In this document: positions 48,349 to 62,558 of the stretch, in pieces
How the letters are laid out: every line of letters begins with the position of its first letter
Numbering within the stretch: the stretch's first letter is position 1
From: Symsagittifera roscoffensis
Taxonomy: Eukaryota; Xenacoelomorpha; Acoela; Convolutidae
Reading direction: 5' to 3'
Assembly (NCBI RefSeq): GCF_963678635.1
Contig: NC_087067.1
Coordinates: 32,712,401-32,776,400 of the forward strand
Length of the DNA stretch: 64,000 nt
The notes under the pieces: model-generated
Seen by the model: the letters and a program-made list of their open reading frames with translations, nothing else
What the model was told of the DNA's origin: nothing
Databases searched by the model: none
Translations under genes and position numbers: made by a program

Positions 48349-49601
48349 TGAAAATTCTGAACCTGCAAATTATCTTAATAGAGTGAAGATGTCAGTATGA
48401 AGAGTTTAATTGAGCCTGGTGAATTGCGCGAACGGCCATAACTTGCCCAAAAAACTTAAGACTTCCAAATTTTTCTATTTCTATCGTAAGACCATCGTCA
48501 AATCTTGGGGGACTGAGAAAATGAACCAATTTGGTCGAACCAGTTCAAAGTTATGAGTTCTTGAAAGCTCGGTGATGCCAAAAAGTTAAGCCTAATCGAG
48601 CGTGGTGCAAAAAACGAAAATTTCAAAATTTTTGTTCTTTTCTGTCTAAATTTTATTTTTTCAATATCGTATCACAATTTTGGACTCAGAACAATTCCAA
48701 CGAGCCCAAAACGACTTCTTTAGCTTCAGTGTTCGTGGAGTAATCATCAGTTGAAATTTTGGGGGGAGCTGAAATTCGGCCATTTTGGAAGAAAATCGAC
48801 CTAAAACCTAACTTTTAGGTTAGTGCAATTTTTTTCTTGCATTTTTCATAAAATGGGGTGCTCTCTGCTGTCGCAGAGTGCATTCAAAGAAACTTATCAA
48901 ATAGATTTGAAAACTTACCTATTTAATAATTTTATCACAACAATTAGGCTAAAAGCATCTATCAGTATCCTGGCTGGTATTCGACCATATGCCACTAACG
49001 TTGAGTGAGCAGCTATCATGCCATCGATGGTCATCTAAGACACCCTGTACACGCTCCGTAGGTTTTGACCAGCCGATTTGGCCATAAAACTCATTGGGCC
49101 AAAAAAATTCTGAAAATTGTCAATTTTTCAAATTTTGTTTGAATTGCATAAATTATAACGTGAGCGTGCAAAATTTTACATGGTATAAGAGCATATTTCT
49201 ACTCTCGCGCGAGGGCGAGTGTTTTAAAAGTAATGTACATAGTTATATGCTAGTCAGGATATAAATGGAAGCGGAATTACTCAAATGCCTAAGGCAGAAC
49301 CGCAGATTCTGTCTTTGTCCACATCGTTAAGCCCATGTCGTATGTAACGGCACAAACGCAGATGGTTATAACGTAGTCTACTGTACTCTTACGATAGATT
49401 TACTAGCCAGCAGGGGAGTTTTGTTAGGGCGAAGTGTCATTATGGCTACCTCTTTTCAACTTTCCCGCTTGACCTTTCATAAGTTGGTCCGGGAGCAACC
49501 CAGCTCTCAACCCAGTCGGATAAATATAAATTTTTATGATGCGAGCTGTTTTTTCATTGTTGTGTTCAAGGCATGTACCAAAATTAGGAAAAGGTTTAGC
49601 T

Positions 49602-49788
49602 ATCGCTTCTCGGCCTTTTGGCTAAGATCATGTGTAGTATCTGTTCTTGTCAGCTTAATATCTGGCATGCTGGGCATAGCCTGGCACCAATATTAAACTG
49701 ATTTTTACTTCCCGAGTTAACACCGAAGCTTGCTTCAGTTGACTCACGGATTGTCCCGGTCTTACACTACAATCGGGAGCAGTCCACC
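49602..49788 (+). ncRNA. U2: U2 snRNA, copy 35 (C170A)
   Basis: GUAGUA. C170A (49771) lies on the 3' side of the stem IV loop, where U2B'' would bind by analogy with other organisms. The spacer after it has a 2-bp loss near 50,272 (TTTTTCTTTCATT). Confidence 0.93.
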
Positions 49789-51039
49789 TGAAAATTCTGA
49801 ACCTGCAAATTATCTTAATAGAGTGAAGATGTCAGTATGAAGAGTCTAATTGAGCCTGGTGAATTGCGCGAACGGCCATAACTTGCCCAAAAAACTTAAG
49901 ACTTCCAAATTTTTCTATTTCTATCGTAAGACCATTGTCAAATCTTGGGGGACTGAGAAAATGAACCAATTTGGTCGAACCAGTTCAAAGTTATGAGTTC
50001 TTGAAAGCTCGGTGATGCCAAAAAGTTAAGCCTAATCGAGCGTGGTGCAAAAAAGGAAAATTTCAAAATTTTTGTTCTTTTCTGTCTAAATTTTATTTTT
50101 TCAATATCGTATCACAATTTTGGACTCAGAACAATTCCAACGAGCCCAAAACGACTTCTTTAGCTTCAGTGTTCGTGGAGTAATCATCAGTTGAAATTTT
50201 GGGGGGAGCTGAAATTCGGCCATTTTGGAAGAAAATCGACCTAAAACCTAACTTTTAAGTTAGTGCAATTTTTCTTTCATTTTTCATAAAATGGGGTGCT
50301 CTCTGCTGTCGCAGAGTGCATTCAAAGAAACTTATCAAATAGATTTGAAAACTTACCTATTTAATAAGTTTATCACAACAATTAGGCTAAAAGCATCTAT
50401 CAGTATCCTGGCTGGTATTCGACCATATGCCACTAACGTTGAGTGAGCAGCTATCATGCCATCGATGGTCATCTAAGACACCCTGTACACGCTCCGTAGG
50501 TTTTGACCAGCCGATTTGGCCATAAAACTCATTGGGCCAAAAAAATTCTGAAAATTGTCAATTTTTCAAATTTTGTTTGAATTGCATAAATTATAACGTG
50601 AGCGTGCAAAATTTTACATGGTATAAGAGCATATTTCTACTCTCGCGCGAGGGCGAGTGTTTTAAAAGTAATGTACATAGTTATATGCTAGTCAGGATAT
50701 AAATGGAAGCGGAATTACTCAAATGCCTAAGGCAGAACCGCAGATTCTGTCTTTGTCCACATCGTTAAGCCCATGTCGTATGTAACGGCACAAACGCAGA
50801 TGGTTATAACGTAGTCTACTGTACTCTTACGATAGATTTACTAGCCAGCAGGGGAGTTTTGTTAGGGCGAAGTGTCATTATGGCTACCTCTTTTCAACTT
50901 TCCCCCTTGACCTTTCATAAGTTGGTCCGGGAGCAACCCAGCTCTCAACCCAGTCGGATAAATATAAATTTTTATGATGCGAGCTGTTTTTTCATTGTTG
51001 TGTTCAAGGCATGTACCAAAATTAGGAAAAGGTTTAGCT

Positions 51040-51226
51040 ATCGCTTCTCGGCCTTTTGGCTAAGATCATGTGTAGTATCTGTTCTTGTCAGCTTAATATC
51101 TGGCATGCTGGGCATAGCCTGGCACCAATATTAAACTGATTTTTACTCCCCGAGTTAACACCGAAGCTTGCTTCAGTTGACTCACGGATTGTCCCGGTCT
51201 TACACTACCATCGGGAGCAGTCCACC
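51040..51226 (+). ncRNA. U2: U2 snRNA, copy 36 (T109C)
   Basis: GUAGUA. T109C (51148) is just 3' of the Sm-like site in an unpaired stretch, so it is likely mild. The downstream spacer has GTCAGTGAAG for GTCAGTATGAAG near 51,271. Confidence 0.94.
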
Positions 51227-52477
51227 TGAAAATTCTGAACCTGCAAATTATCTTAATAGAGTGAAGATGTCAGTGAAGAGTCTAATTGAGCCTGGTGAAT
51301 TGCGCGAACGGCCATAACTTGCCCAAAAAACTTAAGACTTCCAAATTTTTCTATTTCTATCGTAAGACCATCGTCAAATCTTGGGGGACTGAGAAAATGA
51401 ACCAATTTGGTCGAACCAGTTCAAAGTTATGAGTTCTTGAAAGCTCGGTGATGCCAAAAAGTTAAGCCTAATCGAGCGTGGTGCAAAAAAGGAAAATTTC
51501 AAAATTTTTGTTCTTTTCTGTCTAAATTTTATTTTTTCAATATCGTATCACAATTTTGGACTCATAACAATTCCAACGAGCCCAAAACGACTTCTTTAGC
51601 TTCAGTGTTCGTGGAGTAATCATCAGTTGAAATTTTGGGGGGAGCTGAAATTCGGCCATTTTGGAAGAAAATCGACCTAAAACCTAACTTTTAAGTTAGT
51701 GCAATTTTTTTCTTGCATTTTTCATAAAATGGGGTGCTCTCTGCTGTCGCAGAGTGCATTCAAAGAAACTTATCAAATAGATTTGAAAACTTACCTATTT
51801 AATAAGTTTATCACAACAATTAGGCTAAAAGCATCTATCAGTATCCTGGCTGGTATTCGACCATATGCCACTAACGTTGAGTGAGCAGCTATCATGCCAT
51901 CGATGGTCATCTAAGACACCCTGTACACGCTCCGTAGGTTTTGACCAGCCGATTTGGCCATAAAACTCATTGGGCCAAAAAAATTCTGAAAATTGTCAAT
52001 TTTTCAAATTTTGTTTGAATTGCATAAATTATAACGTGAGCGTGCAAAATTTTACATGGTATAAGAGCATATTTCTACTCTCGCGCGAGGGCGAGTGTTT
52101 TAAAAGTAATGTACATAGTTATATGCTAGTCAGGATATAAATGGAAGCGGAATTACTCAAATGCCTAAGGCAGAACCGCAGATTCTGTCTTTGTCTACAT
52201 CGTTAAGCCCATGTCGTATGTAACGGCACAAACGCAGATGGTTATAACGTAGTCTACTGTACTCTTACGATAGATTTACTAGCCAGCAGGGGAGTTTTGT
52301 TAGGGCGAAGTGTCATTATGGCTACCTCTTTTCAACTTTCCCCCTTGACCTTTCATAAGTTGGTCCGGGAGCAACCCAGCTCTCAACCCAGTCGGATAAA
52401 TATAAATTTTTATGATGCGAGCTGTTTTTTCATTGTTGTGTTCAAGGCATGTACCAAAATTAGGAAAAGGTTTAGCT

Positions 52478-52664
52478 ATCGCTTCTCGGCCTTTTGGCTA
52501 AGATCATGTGTAGTATCTGTTCTTGTCAGCTTAATATCTGGCATGCTGGGCATAGCCTGGCACCAATATTAAACTGATTTTTACTTCCCGAGTTAACACC
52601 GAAGCTTGCTTCAGTTGACTCACGGATTGTCCCGGTCTTACACTACCATCGGGAGCAGTCCACC
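52478..52664 (+). ncRNA. U2: U2 snRNA, copy 37 (consensus)
   Basis: Consensus by eye with GUAGUA and all stems paired. Confidence 0.95.
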
Positions 52665-53917
52665 TGAAAATTCTGAACCTGCAAATTATCTTAATAGAGT
52701 GAAGATGTCAGTATGAAGAGTCTAATTGAGCCTGGTGAATTGCGCGAACGGCCATAACTTGCCCAAAAAACTTAAGACTTCCAAATTTTTCTATTTCTAT
52801 CGTAAGACCATTGTCAAATCTTGGGGGACTGAGAAAATGAACCAATTTGGTCGAACCAGTTCAAAGTTATGAGTTCTTGAAAGCTCGGTGATGCCAAAAA
52901 ATTAAGCCTAATCGAGCGTGGTGCAAAAAACGAAAATTTCAAAATTTTTGTTCTTTTCTGTCTAAATTTTATTTTTTCAATATCGTATCACAATTTTGGA
53001 CTCAGAACAATTCCAACGAGCCCAAAACGACTTCTTTAGCTTCAGTGTTCGTGGAGTAATCATCAGTTGAAATTTTGGGGGGAGCTGAAATTCGGCCATT
53101 TTGGAAGAAAATCGACCTAAAACCTAACTTTTATGTTAGTGCAATTTTTTTCTTGCATTTTTCATAAAATGGGGTGCTCTCTGCTGTCGCAGAGTGCATT
53201 CAAAGAAACTTATCAAATAGATTTGAAAACTTACCTATTTAATAAGTTTATCACAACAATTAGGCTAAAAGCATCTATCAGTATCCTGGCTGGTATTCGA
53301 CCATATGCCACTAACGTTGAGTGAGCAGCTATCATGCCATCGATGGTCATCTAAGACACCCTGTACACGCTCCGTAGGTTTTGACCAGCCGATTTGGCCA
53401 TAAAACTCATTGGGCCAAAAAAATTCTGAAAATTGTCAATTTTTCAAATTTTGTTTGAATTGCATAAATTATAACGTGAGCGTGCAAAATTTTACATGGT
53501 ATAAGAGCATATTTCTACTCTCGCGCGAGGGCGAGTGTTTTAAAAGTAATGTACATAGTTATATGCTAGTCAGGATATAAATGGAAGCGGAATTACTCAA
53601 ATGCCTAAGGCAGAACCGCAGATTCTGTCTTTGTCTACATCGTTAAGCCCATGTCGTATGTAACGGCACAAACGCAGATGGTTATAACGTAGTCTACTGT
53701 ACTCTTACGATAGATTTACTAGCCAGCAGGGGAGTTTTGTTAGGGCGAAGTGTCATTATGGCTACCTCTTTTCAACTTTCCCCCTTGACCTTTCATAAGT
53801 TGGTCCGGGAGCAACCCAGCTCTCAACCCAGTCGGATAAATATAACTTTTTATGATGCGAGCTGTTTTTTCATTGTTGTGTTCAAGGCATGTACCAAAAT
53901 TAGGAAAAGGTTTAGCT

Positions 53918-54102
53918 ATCGCTTCTCGGCCTTTTGGCTAAGATCATGTGTAGTATCTGTTCTTGTCAGCTTAATATCTGGCATGCTGGGCATAGCCTGG
54001 CACATATTAAACTGATTTTTACTTCCCGAGTTAACACCGAAGCTTGCTTCAGTTGACTCACGGATTGTCCCGGTCTTACACTACCATCGGGAGCAGTCCA
54101 CC
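53918..54102 (+). ncRNA. U2: U2 snRNA, copy 38 (2-nt deletion before stem IIc)
   Basis: GUAGUA. CACCAATATT is shortened to CACATATT near 54,003, removing two nucleotides (about +87-88) between stem IIb and the 3' strand of stem IIc. The IIc strand ATATTAA itself is kept, so pairing may survive with a shorter linker. The 5' flank has AACTTTTTATG for AAATTTTTATG. Confidence 0.9.
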
Positions 54103-55355
54103 TGAAAATTCTGAACCTGCAAATTATCTTAATAGAGTGAAGATGTCAGTATGAAGAGTCTAATTGAGCCTGGTGAATTGCGCGAACGGCCATAACTTGC
54201 CCAAAAAACTTAAGACTTCCAAATTTTTCTATTTCTATCGTAAGACCATTGTCAAATCTTGGGGGTCTGAGAAAATGAACCAATTTCGTCGAACCAGTTC
54301 AAAGTTATGAGTTCTTGAAAGCTCGGTGATGCCAAAAAGTTAAGCCTAATCGAGCGTGGTGCAAAAAACGAAAATTTCAAAATTTTTGTTCTTTTCTGTC
54401 TAAATTTTATTTTTTCAATATCGTATCACAATTTTGGACTCAGAACAATTCCAACGAGCCCAAAACGACTTCTTTAGCTTCAGTGTTCGTGGAGTAATCA
54501 TCAGTTGAAATTTTGGGGGGAGCTGAAATTCGGCCATTTTGGAAGAAAATCGACCTAAAAGCTAACTTTTAATTTAGTGCAATTTTTTTCTTGCATTTTT
54601 CATAAAATGGGGTGCTCTCTGCTGTCGCAGAGTGCATTCAAAGAAACTTATCATATAGATTTGAAAACTTACCTATTTAATAAGTTTATCACAACAATTA
54701 GGCTAAAAGCATCTATCAGTATCCTGGCTGGTATTCGACCATATGCCACTAACGTTGAGTGAGCAGCTATCATGCCATCGATGGTCATCTAAGACACCCT
54801 GTACATGCTCCGTAGGTTTTGACCAGCCGATTTGGCCATAAAACTCATTGGGCCAAAAAAATTCTGAAAATTGTCAATTTTTCAAATTTTGTTTGAATTG
54901 CATAAATTATAACGTGAGCGTGCAAAATTTTACATGGTTTAAGAGCATATTTCTACTCTCGCGCGAGGGCGAGTGTTTTAAAAGTAATGTACATAGTTAT
55001 ATGCTAGTCAGGATATAAATGGAAGCGGAATTACTCAAATGCCTAAGGCAGAACCGCAGATTCTGTCTTTGTCCACATCGTTAAGCCCATGTCGTATGTA
55101 ACGGCACAAACGCAGATGGTTATAATGTAGTCTACTGTACTCTTACGATAGATGTACTAGCCAGCAGGGGAGTTTTGTTAGGGCGAAGTGTCATTATGGC
55201 TACCTCTTTTCAACTTTCCCCCTTGACCTTTCATAAGTTGGTCCGGGAGCAACCCAGCTCTCAACCCAGTCGGATAAATATAAATTTTTATGATGCGAGC
55301 TGTTTTTTCATTGTTGTGTTCAAGGCATGTACCAAAATTAGGAAAAGGTTTAGCT

Positions 55356-55542
55356 ATCGCTTCTCGGCCTTTTGGCTAAGATCATGTGTAGTTTCTGTTC
55401 TTGTCAGCTTAATATCTGGCATGCTGGGCATAGCCTGGCACCAATATTAAACTGATTTTTACTTCCCGAGTTAACACCGAAGCTTGCTTCAGTTGACTCA
55501 CGGATTGTCCCGGTCTTACACTACCATCGGGAGCAGTCCACC
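55356..55542 (+). ncRNA. U2: U2 snRNA, copy 39 (A38T only)
   Basis: GUAGUU (55393) with every other position consensus. With copy 40 it is the cleanest example of the branch-point variant: a single change at one functional site. The upstream spacer shares AATGTAGTC with that of copy 40. Confidence 0.94.
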
Positions 55543-56796
55543 TGAAAATTCTGAACCGGCAAATTATCTTAATAGAGTGAAGATGTCAGTATGAAGAGTC
55601 TAATTGAGCCTGGTGAATTGCGCGAACGGCCATAACTTGCCCAAAAAACTTAAGACTTCCAAATTTTTTCTATTTCTATCGTAAGACCATCGTCAAATCT
55701 TGGGGGACTGAGAAAATGAACCAATTTGGTCGAACCAGTTCAAAGTTATGAGTTCTTGAAAGCTCGGTGATGCCAAAAAGTTAAGCCTAATCGAGCGTGG
55801 TGCAAAAAAGGAAAATTTCAAAATTTTTGTTCTTTTCTGTCTAAATTTTATTTTTTCAATATCGTATCACAATTTTGGACTCAGAACAATTCCAACGAGC
55901 CCAAAACGACTTCTTTAGCTTCAGTGTTCGTGGAGTAATCATCAGTTGAAATTTTGGGGGGAGCTGAAATTCGGCCATTTTGGAAGAAAATCGACCTAAA
56001 ACCTAACTTTTAAGTTAGTGCAATTTTTTTCTTGCATTTTTCATAAAATGGGGTGCTCTCTGCTGTCGCAGAGTGCATTCAAAGAAACTTATCAAATAGA
56101 TTTGAAAACTTACCTATTTAATAATTTTATCACAACAATTAGGCTAAAAGCATCTATCAGTATCCTGGCTGGTATTCGACCATATGCCACTAACGTTGAG
56201 TGAGCAGCTATCATGCCATCGATGGTCATCTAAGACACCCTGTACATGCTCCGTAGGTTTTGACCAGCCGATTTGGCCATAAAACTCATTGGGCCAAAAA
56301 AATTCTGAAAATTGTCAATTTTTCAAATTTTGTTTGAATTGCATAAATTATAACGTGAGCGTGCAAAATTTTACATGGTTTAAGAGCATATTTCTACTCT
56401 CGCGCGAGGGCGAGTGTTTTAAAAGTAATGTACATAGTTATATGCTAGTCAGGATATAAATGGAAGCGGAATTACTCAAATGCCTAAGGCAGAACCGCAG
56501 ATTCTGTCTTTGTCCACATCGTTAAGCCCATGTCGTATGTAACGGCACAAACGCAGATGGTTATAATGTAGTCTACTGTACTCTTACGATAGATGTACTA
56601 GCCAGCAGGGGAGTTTTGTTAGGGCGAAGTGTCATTATGGCTACCTCTTTTCAACTTTCCCCCTTGACCTTTCATAAGTTGGTCCGGGAGCAACCCAGCT
56701 CTCAACCCAGTCGGATAAATATAAATTTTTATGATGCGAGCTGTTTTTTCATTGTTGTGTTCAAGGCATGTACCAAAATTAGGAAAAGGTTTAGCT

Positions 56797-56983
56797 ATCG
56801 CTTCTCGGCCTTTTGGCTAAGATCATGTGTAGTTTCTGTTCTTGTCAGCTTAATATCTGGCATGCTGGGCATAGCCTGGCACCAATATTAAACTGATTTT
56901 TACTTCCCGAGTTAACACCGAAGCTTGCTTCAGTTGACTCACGGATTGTCCCGGTCTTACACTACCATCGGGAGCAGTCCACC
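56797..56983 (+). ncRNA. U2: U2 snRNA, copy 40 (A38T only)
   Basis: GUAGUU (56834), otherwise consensus and identical by eye to copy 39. The surrounding units share AAATTTTTTCTATT, AATAATTTTATC and AAAAAAGGAAAATT, so this is a recent one-unit duplication. The spacer has GAAGAAATCAG for GAAGATGTCAG near 57,022. Confidence 0.94.
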
Positions 56984-58238
56984 TGAAAATTCTGAACCTG
57001 CAAATTATCTTAATAGAGTGAAGAAATCAGTATGAAGAGTCTAATTGAGCCTGGTGAATTGCGCGAACGGCCATAACTTGCCCAAAAAACTTAAGACTTC
57101 CAAATTTTTTCTATTTCTATCGTAAGACCATCGTCAAATCTTGGGGGACTGAGAAAATGAACCAATTTGGTCGAACCAGTTCAAAGTTATGAGTTCTTGA
57201 AAGCTCGGTGATGCCAAAAAGTTAAGCCTAATCGAGCGTGGTGCAAAAAAGGAAAATTTCAAAATTTTTGTTCTTTTCTGTCTAAATTTTATTTTTTCAA
57301 TATCGTATCACAATTTTGGACTCAGAACAATTCCAACGAGCCCAAAACGACTTCTTTAGCTTCAGTGTTCGTGGAGTAATCATCAGTTGAAATTTTGGGG
57401 GGAGCTGAAATTCGGCCATTTTGGAAGAAAATCGACCTAAAACCTAACTTTTAAGTTAGTGCAATTTTTTTCTTGCATTTTTCATAAAATGGGGTGCTCT
57501 CTGCTGTCGCAGAGTGCATTCAAAGAAACTTATCAAATAGATTTGAAAACTTACCTATTTAATAATTTTATCACAACAATTAGGCTAAAAGCATCTATCA
57601 GTATCCTGGCTGGTATTCGACCATATGCCACTAACGTTGAGTGAGCAGCTATCATGCCATCGATGGTCATCTAAGACACCCTGTACACGCTCCGTAGGTT
57701 TTGACCAGCCGATTTGGCCATAAAACTCATTGGGCCAAAAAAAATTCTGAAAATTGTCAATTTTTCAAATTTTGTTTGAATTGCATAAATTATAACGTGA
57801 GCGTGCAAAATTTTACATGGTATAAGAGCATATTTCTACTCTCGCGCGAGGGCGAGTGTTTTAAAAGTAATGTACATAGTTATATGCTAGTCAGGATATA
57901 AATGGAAGCGGAATTACTCAAATGCCTAAGGCAGAACCGCAGATTCTGTCTTTGTCCACATCGTTAAGCCCATGTCGTATGTAACGGCACAAACGCAGAT
58001 GGTTATAACGTAGTCTACTGTACTCTTACGATAGATTTACTAGCCAGCAGGGGAGTTTTGTTAGGGCGAAGTGTCATTATGGCTACCTCTTTTCAACTTT
58101 CCCCCTTGACCTTTCATAAGTTGGTCCGGGAGCAACCCAGCTCTCAACCCAGTCGGATAAATATAAATTTTTATGATGCGAGCTGTTTTTTCATTGTTGT
58201 GTTCAAGGCATGTACCAAAATTAGGAAAAGGTTTAGCT

Positions 58239-58425
58239 ATCGCTTCTCGGCCTTTTGGCTAAGATCATGTGTAGTATCTGTTCTTGTCAGCTTAATATCT
58301 GGCATGCTGGGCATAGCCTGGCACCAATATTAAACTGATTTTTACTTCCCGAGTTAACACCGAAGCTTGCTTCAGTTGACTCACGGATTGTCCCGGTCTT
58401 ACACTACCATCGGGAGCAGTCCACC
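58239..58425 (+). ncRNA. U2: U2 snRNA, copy 41 (consensus)
   Basis: Consensus by eye. The first bases downstream read ATTCTCAACC for ATTCTGAACC. Confidence 0.95.
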
Positions 58426-59678
58426 TGAAAATTCTCAACCTGCAAATTATCTTAATAGAGTGAAGATGTCAGTATGAAGAGTTTAATTGAGCCTGGTGAA
58501 TTGCGCGAACGGCCATAACTTGCCCAAAAAACTTAAGACTTCCAAATTTTTCTATTTCTATCGTAAGACCATCGTCAAATCTTGGGGGACTGAGAAAATG
58601 AACCAATTTGGTCGAACCAGTTCAAAGTTATGAGTTCTTGAAAGCTCGGTGATGCCAAAAAGTTAAGCCTAATCGAGCGTGGTGCAAAAAAGGAAAATTT
58701 CAAAATTTTTGTTCTTTTCTGTCTAAATTTTATTTTTTCAATATCGTATCACAATTTTGGACTCAGAACAATTCCAACGAGCCCAAAACGACTTCTTTAG
58801 CTTCAGTGTTCGTGGAGTAATCATCAGTTCAAATTTTGGGGGGAGCTGAAATTCGGCCATTTTGGAAGAAAATCGACCTAAAACCTAACTTTTAAGTTAG
58901 TGCAATTTTTTTCTTGCATTTTTCATAAAATGGGGTGCTCTCTGCTGTCGCAGAGTGCATTCAAAGAAACTTATCAAATAGATTTGAAAACTTACCTATT
59001 TAATAAGTTTATCACAACAATTAGGCTAAAAGCATCTATCAGTATCCTGGCTGGTATTCGACCATATGCCACTAACGTTGAGTGAGCAGCTATCATGCCA
59101 TCGATGGTCATCTAAGACACCCTGTACACGCTCCGTAGGTTTTGACCAGCCGATTTGGCCATAAAATTCATTGGGCCAAAAAAATTCTGAAAATTGTCAA
59201 TTTTTCAAATTTTGTTTGAATTGCATAAATTATAACGTGAGCGTGAAAAATTTTACATGGTATAAGAGCATATTTCTACTCTCGCGCGAGGGCGAGTGTT
59301 TTAAAAGTAATGTACATAGTTATATGCTAGTCAGGATATAAATGGAAGCGGAATTACTCAAATGCCTAAGGCAGAACCGCAGATTCTGTCTTTGTCCACA
59401 TCGTTAAGCCCATGTCGTATGTAACGGCACAAACGCAGATGGTTATAACGTAGTCTACTGTACTCTTACGATAGATTTACTAGCCAGCAGGGGAGTTTTG
59501 TTAGGGCGAAGTGTCATTATGGCTACCTCTTTTCAACTTTCCCCCTTGACCTTTCATAAGTTGGTCCGGGAGCAACCCAGCTCTCAACCCAGTCGGATAA
59601 ATATAAATTTTTATGATGCGAGCTGTTTTTTCATTGTTGTGTTCAAGGCATGTACCAAAATTAGGAAAAGGTTTAGCT

Positions 59679-59865
59679 ATCGCTTCTCGGCCTTTTGGCT
59701 AAGATCATGTGTAGTATCTGTTCTTGTCAGCTTAATATCTGGCATGCTGGGCATAGCCTGGCACCAATATTAAACTGATTTTTACTTCCCGAGTTAACAC
59801 CGAAGCTTGCTTCAGTTGACTCACGGATTGTCCCGGTCTTACACTACCATCGGGAGCAGTCCACC
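59679..59865 (+). ncRNA. U2: U2 snRNA, copy 42 (consensus)
   Basis: Consensus by eye. The following spacer has the TTTACGTTAG version of the variable inverted repeat near 60,334. Confidence 0.95.
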
Positions 59866-61118
59866 TGAAAATTCTGAACCTGCAAATTATCTTAATAGAG
59901 TGAAGATGTCAGTATGAAGAGTCTAATTGAGCCTGGTGAATTGCGCGAACGGCCATAACTTGCCCAAAAAACTTAAGACTTCCAAATTTTTCTATTTCTA
60001 TCGTAAGACCATTGTCAAATCTTGGGGGACTGAGAAAATGAACCAATTTGGTCGAACCAGTTCAAAGTTATGAGTTCTTGAAAGCTCGGTGATGCCAAAA
60101 AGTTAAGCCTAATCGAGCGTGGTGCAAAAAAGGAAAATTTCAAAATTTTTGTTCTTTTCTGTCTAAATTTTATTTTTTCAATATCGTATCACAATTTTGG
60201 ACTCAGAACAATTCCAACGAGCCCAAAACGACTTCTTTAGCTTCAGTGTTCGTGGAGTAATCATCAGTTGAAATTTTGGGGGGAGCTGAAATTCGGCCAT
60301 TTTGGAAGAAAATCGACCTAAAACCTAACTTTTACGTTAGTGCAATTTTTTTCTTGCATTTTTCATAAAATGGGGTGCTCTCTGCTGTCGCAGAGTGCAT
60401 TCAAAGAAACTTATCAAATAGATTTGAAAACTTACCTATTTAATAAGTTTATCACAACAATTAGGCTAGAAGCATCTATCAGTATCCTGGCTGGTATTCG
60501 ACCATATGCCACTAACGTTGAGTGAGCAGCTATCATGCCATCGATGGTCATCTAAGACACCCTGTACACGCTCCGTAGGTTTTGACCAGCCGATTTGGCC
60601 ATAAAACTCATTGGGCCAAAAAAATTCTGAAAATTGTCAATTTTTCAAATTTTGTTTGAATTGCATAAATTATAACGTGAGCGTGCAAAATTTTACATGG
60701 TATAAGAGCATATTTCTACTCTCGCGCGAGGGCGAGTGTTTTAAAAGTAATGTACATAGTTATATGCTAGTCAGGATATAAATGGAAGCGGAATTACTCA
60801 AATGCCTAAGGCAGAACCGCAGATTCTGTCTTTGTCCACATCGTTAAGCCCATGTCGTATGTAACGGCACAAACGCAGATGGTTATAACGTAGTCTACTG
60901 TACTCTTACGATAGATTTACTAGCCAGCAGGGGAGTTTTGTTAGGGCGAAGTGTCATTATGGCTACCTCTTTTCAACTTTCCCCCTTGACCTTTCATAAG
61001 TTGGTCCGGGAGCAACCCAGCTCTCAACCCAGTCGGATAAATATAAATTTTTATGATGCGAGCTGTTTTTTCATTGTTGTGTTCAAGGCATGTACCAAAA
61101 TTAGGAAAAGGTTTAGTT

Positions 61119-61305
61119 ATCGCTTCTCGGCCTTTTGGCTAAGATCATGTGTAGTATCTGTTCTTGTCAGCTTAATATCTGGCATGCTGGGCATAGCCTG
61201 GCACCAATATTAAACTGATTTTTACTTCCCGAGTTAACACCGAAGCTTGCTTCAGTTGACTCACGGATTGTCCCGGTCTGACACTACCATCGGGAGCAGT
61301 CCACC
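61119..61305 (+). ncRNA. U2: U2 snRNA, copy 43 (T162G, flank C-2T)
   Basis: GUAGUA. T162G (61280) changes the stem IV loop. C-to-T at -2 (61117), immediately before the RNA start, begins here and continues to the window end, so it marks a local sub-family. Confidence 0.93.
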
Positions 61306-62558
61306 TGAAAATTCTGAACCTGCAAATTATCTTAATAGAGTGAAGATGTCAGTATGATGAGTCTAATTGAGCCTGGTGAATTGCGCGAACGGCCATAACT
61401 TGCCCAAAAAACTTAAGACTTCCAAATTTTTCTATTTCTATCGTAAGACCATCGTCAAATCTTGGGGGACTGAGAAAATGAACCAATTTGGTCGAACCAG
61501 TTCAAAGTTATGAGTTCTTGAAAGCTCGGTGATGCCAAAAAGTTAAGCCTAATCGAGCGTGGTGCAAAAAACGAAAATTTCAAAATTTTTGTTCTTTTCT
61601 GTCTAAATTTTATTTTTTCAATATCGTATCACAATTTTGGACTCAGAACAATTCCAACGAGCCCAAAACGACTTCTTTAGCTTCAGTGTTCGTGGAGTAA
61701 TCATCAGTTCAAATTTTGGGGGGAGCTGAAATTCGGCCATTTTGGAAGAAAATCGACCTAAAACCTAACTTTTAAGTTAGTGCAATTTTTTTCTTGCATT
61801 TTTCATAAAATGGGGTGCTCTCTGCTGTCGCAGAGTGCATTCAAAGAAACTTATCAAATATATTTGAAAACTTACCTATTTAATAAGTTTATCACAACAA
61901 TTAGGCTAAAAGCATCTATCAGTATCCTGGCTGGTATTCGACCATATGCCACTAACGTTGAGTGAGCAGCTATCATGCCATCGATGGTCATCTAAGACAC
62001 CCTGTACACGCTCCGTAGGTTTTGACCAGCCGATTTGGCCATAAAACTCATTGGGCCAAAAAAATTCTGAAAATTGTCAATTTTTCAAATTTTGTTTGAA
62101 TTGCATAAATTATAACGTGAGCGTGCAAAATTTTACATGGTATAAGAGCATATTTCTACTCTCGCGCGAGGGCGAGTGTTTTAAAAGTAATGTACATAGT
62201 TATATGCTAGTCAGGATATAAATGGAAGCGGAATTACTCAAATGCCTAAGGCAGAACCGCAGATTCTGTCTTTGTCCACATCGTTAAGCCCATGTCGTAT
62301 GTAACGGCACAAACGCAGATGGTTATAACGTAGTCTACTGTACTCTTACGATAGATTTACTAGCCAGCAGGGGAGTTTTGTTAGGGCGAAGTGTCATTAT
62401 GGCTACCTCTTTTCAACTTTCCCCCTTGACCTTTCATAAGTTGGTCCGGGAGCAACCCAGCTCTCAACCCAGTCGGATAAATATAAATTTTTATGATGCG
62501 AGCTGTTTTTTCATTGTTGTGTTCAAGGCATGTACCAAAATTAGGAAAAGGTTTAGTT

